A DNA stretch of 64,000 bases from Phytobacter ursingii (GTDB lineage Bacteria > Pseudomonadota > Gammaproteobacteria > Enterobacterales > Enterobacteriaceae). Made by a program: the position numbers and the translations under genes. Position 1 is the stretch's first letter, and each line of letters starts with the position of its first letter. Below the pieces are notes generated by a model. It saw only the letters and a list, made by a program, of their open reading frames with translations, did no database searches and was not told the DNA's origin. The stretch is from contig CABDWT010000004.1 of NCBI GenBank assembly GCA_901456055.1, positions 372,001-436,000 on the forward strand. Direction: 5' to 3'. Positions 54,281-64,000 of the stretch are shown here, piece after piece.

Positions 54281-54423
54281 AGGGGATAGCAGAATGACCA
54301 CACAATGCGTGGTCAGGCTGCGTAACATATGTTTCAATTGCGTAAAATTAAGTAAAAGGCTGGCCTGGTGGCGGAGTGCTCTTTAGAATCAAGCCACTCG
54401 CTTTCTTACCTGTATTTCGTTAA

Positions 54424-55005
<582 letters not shown>

Positions 55006-55012
55006 CCTTTTT

Positions 55013-55040
55013 CGCGCACGGGCCGTCCGGCCTGTGCGCG
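55013..55040. other. GC hairpin after ppiA
   Basis: GCGCACGGGCC / GGCCTGTGCGC, an 11-bp stem with one G-T pair and a GTCC loop, 8 bp after the ppiA stop. No U-run follows. It is a probable RNA-end stabiliser or weak terminator. Confidence 0.6.
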
Positions 55041-55111
55041 CGCTCCTCCCTGCGTGACGCGAAATTGCTGCTTATACTTGTGGCACATGAGCGAGACATC
55101 AGGGAGGCGTT

Positions 55112-55282
55112 ATGACCAAAAAACTCACCGACCGACAAAAATCCCGTCTCTGGGAACAAGACCGTAATGTCAATTTTCAGGCCAGCAGGCGTCTTGAAGG
55201 TGTTGAAAGCCCGCTGGTAACGCTCACACCCGATGAGGCGATGACGCGGATTGCAGCGTTAAGGAGGCATTATGAGCGATAA
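55112..55282 (+). CDS. yhfG: Fic antitoxin-like protein YhfG (FicA)
   Basis: Small protein of 56 residues starting [16 protein letters not shown], clearly homologous to E. coli YhfG, the FicA partner of Fic. It has the ribosome site AGGGAGG 5 bp before the ATG. The class I Fic inhibition motif (S/T)xxxE(G/N) is visible as SRRLEG at about residues 25-30; in this family the glutamate blocks ATP binding in the partner Fic protein. Its 3' end overlaps fic by 11 bp, typical of a coupled toxin-antitoxin pair. Confidence 0.93.
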   Translation: MTKKLTDRQKSRLWEQDRNVNFQASRRLEGVESPLVTLTPDEAMTRIAALRRHYER

Positions 55283-55874
55283 ATTCGGCGACGGTCGCGA
55301 TCCTTACCTCTACGCTGGCCTCAATGTAATGCGTAACGTGCTGGGTATTCGTGAGGCGAAACGCCTGGAACAGGCGGCATGGGAACTCACGGCGTTACGT
55401 GCCGCCACGCTGGAGCTGGGGCCGCTGGCCCGCGGGCTGCCGCATCTTTGCGCCATTCACCGCCATATTTACCAGGATGTTTTCGACTGGGCCGGGCAGG
55501 TGCGCGAAGTGGACATTTATCAGGGGGATACTCGTTTCTGCCATTTCGAATACATCGAAAAAGAAGGCAATGCGTTAATGCAGTCGCTTGAAGACGAAGA
55601 GTGGCTACAAGGGCTCGGGAAGGAAGAATTTATTGAACGACTGGCCCATTACTATTGTGAAATTAACGTCTTGCATCCCTTTCGTATTGGCAATGGCATT
55701 GCCCAGCGAATTTTCTTCGAACAGCTTGCGCTGCATGCCGGGTACCGGCTGGACTGGCGCGGGATTGACCCGGAAAGCTGGAGTAAAGCGAATCAGGCCG
55801 GGGCGATGGGCGAGCTAAAACCGCTGTGCGAGATCTTCGGCAAAGTGGTAAGCGAAGCCGTCGAAACTGAGTAG
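55272..55874 (+). CDS. fic: Fic-domain protein (FicT)
   Basis: Fic-domain AMP-transferase-like protein, 200 residues as in E. coli. The Fic motif is [12 protein letters not shown] (135-146): the catalytic His135 and the final Arg are present, but the usual acidic residue at the Asp/Glu position is Ile. The K-12 protein, as I recall, has HPFRVGSG, so here the Asn is kept. Gly55, the site of the old fic-1 mutation, is conserved. It pairs with yhfG upstream. Biochemical activity cannot be judged from sequence. Confidence 0.95.
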   Translation: MSDKFGDGRDPYLYAGLNVMRNVLGIREAKRLEQAAWELTALRAATLELGPLARGLPHLCAIHRHIYQDVFDWAGQVREVDIYQGDTRFCHFEYIEKEGNALMQSLEDEEWLQGLGKEEFIERLAHYYCEINVLHPFRIGNGIAQRIFFEQLALHAGYRLDWRGIDPESWSKANQAGAMGELKPLCEIFGKVVSEAVETE

Positions 55875-55904
55875 AATAGGGCGGCTTAACATGATGAGGC
55901 CGCC

Positions 55905-56477
55905 ATGATCCTGCTTATTGATAATTACGACTCTTTTACCTGGAACCTGTATCAGTACTTTTGCGAACTGGGCGCGCAGGTCGAGGTCAGGCGTAATGAT
56001 GAGATAACCCTGGCGGATATTGCGGCTATTGCCCCCCGAAAAATCGTGATATCACCGGGCCCCTGTACGCCGGATGAATCGGGGATCTCGCTGGACATTA
56101 TTCGCCACTATGCCGGCACGTTGCCGATTCTCGGCGTCTGCCTTGGTCACCAGGCCATTGCTCAGGTTTTTGGCGCCCGCATTATCCGGGCGAAGCAGGT
56201 TATGCACGGCAAAACCTCCCCGGTAACCCATACCGGGCAGGGTGTTTTTCGCGGCCTGAATAATCCGTTAACGGTTACTCGCTACCATTCTCTGTTGATC
56301 GATCCGCCTTCGTTGCCGGACTGCTTTGAGGTGACCGCCTGGAGCGAGACGCAAGAGATTATGGGAATTCGCCATCGTCAATGGGATCTGGAAGGGGTGC
56401 AGTTTCACCCGGAAAGTATTCTTAGCGAGCAAGGCCATGAGTTGTTGAATAACTTTTTGCATCGCGCCGATTTTTAG
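55905..56477 (+). CDS. pabA: Aminodeoxychorismate synthase component 2
   Basis: Class I glutamine amidotransferase that supplies ammonia to PabB for 4-amino-4-deoxychorismate (folate pathway). It has 190 residues (E. coli 187). The catalytic triad is visible: Cys79 in GVCLGHQ, and His168 and Glu170 in FHPES. The oxyanion segment is SPGPCTPDE. It lies 30 bp after fic. Confidence 0.98.
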   Translation: MILLIDNYDSFTWNLYQYFCELGAQVEVRRNDEITLADIAAIAPRKIVISPGPCTPDESGISLDIIRHYAGTLPILGVCLGHQAIAQVFGARIIRAKQVMHGKTSPVTHTGQGVFRGLNNPLTVTRYHSLLIDPPSLPDCFEVTAWSETQEIMGIRHRQWDLEGVQFHPESILSEQGHELLNNFLHRADF

Positions 56478-56486
56478 TTGCCATTG

Positions 56487-56525
56487 AGTGATTTTTTATG
56501 CATATTTCGTGATTATATTTTCACT
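56487..56525. promoter_or_regulatory. Tandem ARG boxes upstream of argD
   Basis: Two ArgR-box-like 18-mers, at 56487-56504 (AGTGATTTTTTATGCATA) and 56508-56525 (CGTGATTATATTTTCACT), separated by 3 bp, the standard ARG-box spacing. Arginine-dependent repression of argD is expected. Confidence 0.75.
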
Positions 56526-56541
56526 TCTACTTCTTGTATAA

Positions 56542-59852
<3,311 letters not shown>

Positions 59853-59865
59853 GGGGAAGAGAGAC

Positions 59866-59897
59866 AAAAACGGCGCATCGTTAAGGGCGATGCGCCG
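59866..59897 (-). terminator. Terminator of crp
   Basis: CGGCGCATCG / CGATGCGCCG stem with a 7-nt loop, followed on the crp strand by TTTTT. It lies 9 bp after the crp stop and just before the yhfK start. Confidence 0.9.
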
Positions 59898-59905
59898 CTT
59901 GAGAA

Positions 59906-60538
59906 TTAACGTGTACCGTACACGACGATGGTTTTACCGTGCGCGGAGATCAGGTTTTGATCTTCCAGCATTTTCAGGATACGACCAACGGTTTCGCGGG
60001 AGCAACCGACGATCTGACCAATTTCCTGACGGGTAATTTTAATTTGCATACCGTCCGGGTGGGTCATTGCATCCGGCTGTTTTGCCAGATTCAGCAGCGT
60101 CTGTGCGATACGGCCTGTCACATCAAGGAAGGCGAGGTTACCGACTTTTTCTGAGGTGACCTGCAGACGACGCGCCATCTGGGAAGACAAACGCATCAGG
60201 ATATCCGGGTTCACCTGAATTAACTGGCGGAATTTTTTGTAGGAGATTTCGGCCACTTCACAAGCGGTTTTGGCGCGTACCCATGCACTACGCTCCTGAC
60301 CCTCTTCGAACAGGCCCAGTTCACCGATAAAATCTCCTTGGTTAAGGTAAGAGAGGATCATCTCTTTACCTTCTTCATCCTTGATTAGCACAGCCACTGA
60401 GCCTTTGACGATGTAATACAACGTTTCCGCTTTTTCACCCTGGTGAATCAGCGTGCTCTTCGACGGGTACTTATGAATGTGGCAATGAGACAAGAACCAT
60501 TCGAGAGTCGGGTCTGTTTGCGGTTTGCCAAGCACCAT
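59906..60538 (-). CDS. crp: cAMP-activated global regulator CRP
   Basis: Catabolite regulator that binds cAMP and controls hundreds of promoters. The 210 residues match E. coli CRP except for Ser instead of Ala at 118 (LSSQMARR), as far as I can recall the reference. The cyclic-nucleotide pocket ([20 protein letters not shown]) and the recognition helix ([14 protein letters not shown]) are intact. It is divergent from yhfA, with a CRP site between them. Confidence 0.98.
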   Translation of the reverse strand: MVLGKPQTDPTLEWFLSHCHIHKYPSKSTLIHQGEKAETLYYIVKGSVAVLIKDEEGKEMILSYLNQGDFIGELGLFEEGQERSAWVRAKTACEVAEISYKKFRQLIQVNPDILMRLSSQMARRLQVTSEKVGNLAFLDVTGRIAQTLLNLAKQPDAMTHPDGMQIKITRQEIGQIVGCSRETVGRILKMLEDQNLISAHGKTIVVYGTR

Positions 60539-60847
60539 GCGCGGTTATCCTCTGTTATAAGCTGGCTCCAGACGCTGGATTCACATATCGCGTCCGGGGT
60601 TGCAATCTATCTTCCCCATACCTGGGAAGTGGACCGTCAGACATGCCTGCGGCCTGTAATATGTGATGTCCTCTGCATACATGCATAACGTCAATGTATC
60701 ACTGTAGCATCCCGATTGTTTTAGCATAGCTTTTGTCGCCTGTCTCCTGGTGTCTCGCTTCAGCTTGACGCAGGTCGCCTTCCGTTGCGCGTTTTCTTAT
60801 GTACGCGTAATCTGTAAAGAAAACTGTAACTCCGGAGTGAATTAAAA
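60539..60847. promoter_or_regulatory. Divergent crp / yhfA control region
   Basis: 309 bp without a gene. It holds a conserved CRP autoregulation site (60662-60677). I see nothing else specific. Confidence 0.7.
60662..60677 (-). promoter_or_regulatory. CRP autoregulation site upstream of crp
   Basis: TGTGA-TGTCCT-CTGCA has one perfect half-site. On the crp strand it reads TGCAG-AGGACA-TCACA, inside a stretch like the CRP site in the E. coli crp promoter (TATGCAAAGGACGTCACA as I remember it). Confidence 0.65.
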
Positions 60848-61252
60848 ATGCAAGCTCGTGTGAAATGGGTAGAAGGTTTAACGTTCCTTGGCGAGTCTGC
60901 GTCCGGGCACCAGATCCTGATGGATGGTAACTCAGGCGACAAAGCCCCCAGCCCGATGGAAATGGTGCTGATGGCGGCGGGGGGATGCAGCGCTATCGAT
61001 GTTGTCTCTATCCTGCAAAAAGGCCGCCACGATGTGAAAGACTGCGAAGTGAAGCTGACATCGGAGCGCCGCGAAGAGGCTCCGCGTCTGTTTACGCATA
61101 TCAATTTGCACTTTATCGTGACTGGCAAAGAGCTGAAAGAAGCGGCTGTATCGCGTGCGGTGGATCTTTCTGCCGAGAAATATTGCTCCGTGGCATTAAT
61201 GCTGGAGAAAGCAGTGAAAATCACGCACTCGTATGAGGTGATTGAGGCCTGA
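60848..61252 (+). CDS. yhfA: OsmC-family protein YhfA
   Basis: Cytoplasmic OsmC/Ohr-fold protein of 134 residues, as in E. coli. The fold's conserved cysteines are present (GGCSAIDV near 47 and EKYCSVALML near 118). The OsmC family reduces organic peroxides, but the substrate here is unknown. It is divergent from crp. Confidence 0.92.
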   Translation: MQARVKWVEGLTFLGESASGHQILMDGNSGDKAPSPMEMVLMAAGGCSAIDVVSILQKGRHDVKDCEVKLTSERREEAPRLFTHINLHFIVTGKELKEAAVSRAVDLSAEKYCSVALMLEKAVKITHSYEVIEA

Positions 61253-61260
61253 GAACGCAG

Positions 61261-61285
61261 GCCGGATAAGCGGAGCGTATCCGGC
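61261..61285. repeat. REP-like element after yhfA
   Basis: GCCGGATA ... TATCCGGC inverted repeat with GCGGAGCG loop bases, 9 bp after the yhfA stop. It fits an enterobacterial REP unit. A second, degenerate copy may follow near 61300-61330. Confidence 0.75.
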
Positions 61286-61352
61286 GTTTTCCCCGGTGGT
61301 GCTGCGTGCCGGGCTACCCAGGCGGGAGCCGATGTTGCGTCCCGCCGGAAGG

Positions 61353-62222
61353 CTATTGAATCTTCTTCCCTTCCATCAGCCGTTGTACCAGCGGCGTCAT
61401 GATAAGCTCCATCGCCAGCCCCATTTTTCCGCCCGGCACCACCAGCGTGTTCATGTGCGAAATGAATGACCCCTGGAGCATTGCCAGCAACCAGGGATAG
61501 TCGATCCCTTCCAGATTACGAAAATGAATAACCACCAGGCTTTCATCCAGCGAGGGGATCACTTTAGCGGCGAACGGGTTGGAGGTATCCACCGTCGGTA
61601 CACGCTGGAAGTTGATATGGGTGCGGGAAAACTGGGGAGTAAGGAAGTTGATATAATCTTCCATCGAACGCACCACTGAGTCCATTACCGCCTCACGGGA
61701 ATGGCCGCGCTCACTGGTATCACGCACCAGCTTTTGAATCCACTCAAGGTTAACGATCGGAACCACGCCCACCAGCAGATCGACATGGCGGGCGACATCA
61801 TGCTGTGGCGTCACCACGCCGCCGTGTAACCCTTCATAAAACAGCACATCCGTTGGCTCTGGCAAGGGTTGCCAGGGGGTGAAAGTGCCAGGGACCTGAT
61901 TCCAGGGAACGGCTTCATCATAGGTATGCAGATATTTTCGCGCCTGGCCTTTACCGGTTTGTCCGTACTCAATAAACGTCTGTTCCAGCAGCCCGAAGTC
62001 ATTCGCTTCCGGTCCAAAATAGCTGATATGTCGGCCTAAATCCCGGGCTTTACGGATTGCCATGTCCATCTCAGGGCGGGTATAGCGGTGAAAACTGTCA
62101 CCTTCGACCTCGGCGGCATGCAAATTCAGTTGAGCAAAGATTTTGCGAAACGCGAGGCTGGTGGTGGTGGTTCCCGCACCGCTGGAACCTGTTACGGCAA
62201 TAACCGGATGTTTAGCGGACAT
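61353..62222 (-). CDS. prkB: Phosphoribulokinase-like protein PrkB
   Basis: P-loop kinase related to phosphoribulokinase, 289 residues. The P-loop is GSSGAGTTTTS near residues 12-22, with Thr where a Walker lysine is usual, as in other enterobacterial PrkB proteins. The substrate and role are unknown; no Calvin-cycle genes are nearby. It lies 51 bp downstream of yheU on the same strand. Confidence 0.92.
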   Translation of the reverse strand: MSAKHPVIAVTGSSGAGTTTTSLAFRKIFAQLNLHAAEVEGDSFHRYTRPEMDMAIRKARDLGRHISYFGPEANDFGLLEQTFIEYGQTGKGQARKYLHTYDEAVPWNQVPGTFTPWQPLPEPTDVLFYEGLHGGVVTPQHDVARHVDLLVGVVPIVNLEWIQKLVRDTSERGHSREAVMDSVVRSMEDYINFLTPQFSRTHINFQRVPTVDTSNPFAAKVIPSLDESLVVIHFRNLEGIDYPWLLAMLQGSFISHMNTLVVPGGKMGLAMELIMTPLVQRLMEGKKIQ

Positions 62223-62273
62223 AGCAGCTCCCTGAGTAACCCATTGTTGTAAACGAAGCCAGCCGCCAGTGCG

Positions 62274-62492
62274 TTACTCGCGAAACTGCGAGCGCGGCAT
62301 AATGTTGACGGTTTCGTGCAGTTCTGACCACACCAGCACGGCTTCGCCGTTTTTCAGTTGCCGTCTCACATCGGCGACCTTTTGTTCGAGTGAGCGCTCA
62401 TGTTCACCATAATCGGTGCCTTCACGCAAGACAAAGCTTTCAATCAGGTTGTCGAGCGTCTCAGGTGCAAGATCCTGCCAGGGAATAATCAT
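62274..62492 (-). CDS. yheU: UPF0270 protein YheU
   Basis: Small conserved protein of 72 residues ([29 protein letters not shown]), function unknown. The ATG directly abuts the yheT stop (TAA-ATG), so it is translated together with yheT. Confidence 0.95.
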   Translation of the reverse strand: MIIPWQDLAPETLDNLIESFVLREGTDYGEHERSLEQKVADVRRQLKNGEAVLVWSELHETVNIMPRSQFRE

Positions 62493-63509
62493 TTAGTTTT
62501 CCAGATAAGTGTGCAGCCAGTCGGGGATGCGCTTTTCCAGCCACATTTCCGGGCGCAGTAACGTGCCGCCCACAAACCCCACGTGACCGCCATGTTCGGT
62601 GAGTTGATATTCTATTGACGGTGGTAATGCCTGCATATCGGGGATCACATTTTGATCCATAAAGGGGTCGTCTTTCGCATGGATGATCAACGTTGGTTTG
62701 CTGATTTTATTCAGCAGCGGCATGGCGCTGCACTGACGGTAATAGTCAATCGCATCGGCAAAGCCATGGATACGTGCGGTAATTGCATCATCAAAATCAC
62801 GCAGGCGACGCAGACGTTTCAACTGTCGCAAATCAATGGGTAAAGAACCTGGATAAGCTTTTAACTTACGCGACGCATTAGCTTTCAACAGATTGAGCAG
62901 ATAGTGCTGGTACACCCGCGAGAAGCCGGTTTCGATATGCGCGCTGCACGCTTCCAGCACAAAGGGGGCAGAGACAATCACTGCGGCATCGAGGGGGACT
63001 CGATTTTCCTCTTTCGCCAGCAGACAGGCCAGCATATTGCCGCCCAGCGAATAGCCCACCGCGGCGGTGGGGACCCGGCCAAATTCCCGCTGCAACCAGT
63101 GCAAAAACCAGGTGCCGTCTTCGGTTTCGCCGGAGTGGTAGATACGGTTAAGGCGGTTAGGTTCACCGCTGCAGCCACGAAAATGCATCACTACGCCCAG
63201 CCAGCCGCGCGCTTTTGCCGCTTCTATCAGTCCGTGAGCATAAGGGCTGTGCAGGCTACCTTCCAGCCCGTGAAAGACCACCAGACGCGGTTTATGTTTT
63301 GCCTGCGCAGGGTCTTCGCTCCAGGCGAGATCCACAAAATCGCCATCGGGCAGTTCCAGGCGTTGCCAGGTCGGCGTGAAGCCCAGTTTCCGGCGGATCA
63401 GTCGCGGTAGCATGGTCTGGAAATGCGGATTGCTTCCGCCGCGTAGTGGGCGGAAGAGCGTGCTGTCGTCGCCGGGAATATCGAGTTCTGCAGGGGTTAT
63501 TTGAGTCAT
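62493..63509 (-). CDS. yheT: Alpha/beta hydrolase YheT
   Basis: AB-hydrolase-4 family protein, 338 residues (E. coli 340). The oxyanion-hole region is VVFHGLEGSLHSPYAHG. The nucleophile elbow is GYSLGGNMLA. Acid Asp is in HAKDDPFM and the histidine in TEHGGHVGFVGG. The substrate is unknown. It is the first gene of yheT-yheU-prkB. Confidence 0.93.
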   Translation of the reverse strand: MTQITPAELDIPGDDSTLFRPLRGGSNPHFQTMLPRLIRRKLGFTPTWQRLELPDGDFVDLAWSEDPAQAKHKPRLVVFHGLEGSLHSPYAHGLIEAAKARGWLGVVMHFRGCSGEPNRLNRIYHSGETEDGTWFLHWLQREFGRVPTAAVGYSLGGNMLACLLAKEENRVPLDAAVIVSAPFVLEACSAHIETGFSRVYQHYLLNLLKANASRKLKAYPGSLPIDLRQLKRLRRLRDFDDAITARIHGFADAIDYYRQCSAMPLLNKISKPTLIIHAKDDPFMDQNVIPDMQALPPSIEYQLTEHGGHVGFVGGTLLRPEMWLEKRIPDWLHTYLEN

Positions 63510-63608
63510 GACGGTACAATATTTTCTAATTCGTTAATGCTTACTATACCGTCTGTTCCGTGATGTGTTTATGAATTCCCGGCATTATCCTGCTTTCTGA
63601 CGGCAATG

Positions 63609-64000
63609 TTAGCCTGTTTTTGCTTCGAGCAGTGGCTTACGGCTTTCCGGTCCGGGTTCCGGTTTGAGACTCGCAGGGGTAATTCTACATACCGATTCCG
63701 CAACAATACCTATTAGCGATTCCTTCGGAAACGACGACCAGCGCCCGATTTCATCTGAGGTTGCCACGATATCGCCCTCGCCAAAAGGCAGAGTCATAAA
63801 TGCCTTATCAAACGAGGCACGTTCGAACGTATCACAATTAATGACGTTTACCGTGCGGGAACTGCTTACCTGCCACTGACTGACGGGCCTGGGTGGGATG
63901 TAGTTATTAATAATGTAAATACGGCGCAGGTGATCATTGCCTTTGTAGCGGGAAACACTGCGCAGGTCGGCCCAGGTTGAGCCTTTATCATCCTCCAGCA
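63609..64000 (-). CDS. Surface-adhesin E-like protein (5' part outside the window)
   Basis: The frame is open from the window edge to the stop at 63609, giving the C-terminal 130 residues; an internal Met at 63797 is not the start. Visible pieces are DDKGSTWADLRSVSRYKGND, IYIINNYIPPRP, VNVINCDTFERASFDKAFM and GIVAESVCR, with two cysteines that could form a disulfide. The pattern W-D-V-x-C-x-R-x-G resembles the Adhesin_E family (Haemophilus protein E) of small secreted or lipoprotein proteins. The signal peptide would lie beyond the edge. In K-12 the divergent gene yheS follows yheT, so this is an insertion. Family assignment is from pattern only. Confidence 0.5.
   Translation of the reverse strand, partial: LEDDKGSTWADLRSVSRYKGNDHLRRIYIINNYIPPRPVSQWQVSSSRTVNVINCDTFERASFDKAFMTLPFGEGDIVATSDEIGRWSSFPKESLIGIVAESVCRITPASLKPEPGPESRKPLLEAKTG

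Overview
The window is a chromosomal segment from an enterobacterium of the Escherichia/Citrobacter/Salmonella group. Gene content and order follow the glpG to yheT arc of the E. coli chromosome almost gene for gene. OmpR matches the E. coli protein as I remember it, and CRP differs by one residue (Ser at 118 of 210). The frl operon, codA and a few small accessory genes together fit Citrobacter best, but genus is an inference. I see no rRNA or tRNA genes, insertion sequences, prophage or CRISPR array.

Layout. 1-9.4 kb: the end of glpG, then glpR, and the maltose activator malT divergent from malPQ. 9.4-13.6 kb: gluconate transporter gntT, Fe-S carrier nfuA, gntX, bioH and a small DUF1471 periplasmic protein. 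13.6-16.4 kb: the ferrous iron operon feoABC with Fur and FNR sites. 16.9-22.1 kb: yhgF, greB and the osmosensing pair ompR-envZ. 22.1-29.2 kb: pckA, the heat/redox genes hslO and hslR, yrfG, the Rcs repressor igaA and nudE. 29.2-35.2 kb: PBP1a (mrcA) divergent from hofMNOPQ, the DNA-uptake/type IV pilus assembly operon. 35.5-42.0 kb: the co-directional series aroK-aroB-damX-dam-rpe-gph-trpS. 42.2-47.0 kb: the fructoselysine operon frlABCD with frlR. 47.4-52.7 kb: cysG and the nitrite reductase genes nirBDC, with an FNR/NarL promoter. 53-57.8 kb: codA, ppiA, the FicA/FicT pair yhfG-fic, pabA and argD. 57.8-63.5 kb: yhfK, crp, yhfA, prkB, yheU and yheT. The right edge carries part of an unrelated gene resembling surface-adhesin E proteins.

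How the genes work together. Several blocks join a pathway to its regulator: MalT with malPQ, OmpR-EnvZ, FrlR with frlABCD, and NirBD with CysG, which makes the siroheme NirB needs. CRP, encoded near the right end, has likely sites upstream of malT, pckA and its own gene. Anaerobic control recurs, with FNR-like sites upstream of both feoA and nirB.

Novelty. Most of the window is conserved core genome and I found no clear new multi-gene system. Differences from the E. coli K-12 order, as I remember it, are: codA where tsgA would be; no yhfS-Z block between frlR and trpS; no yhfL; a DUF1471 gene between bioH and feoC; and an adhesin-E-like gene beyond yheT where yheS is expected. Several unexplained hairpins and repeats lie between genes and are listed as findings.
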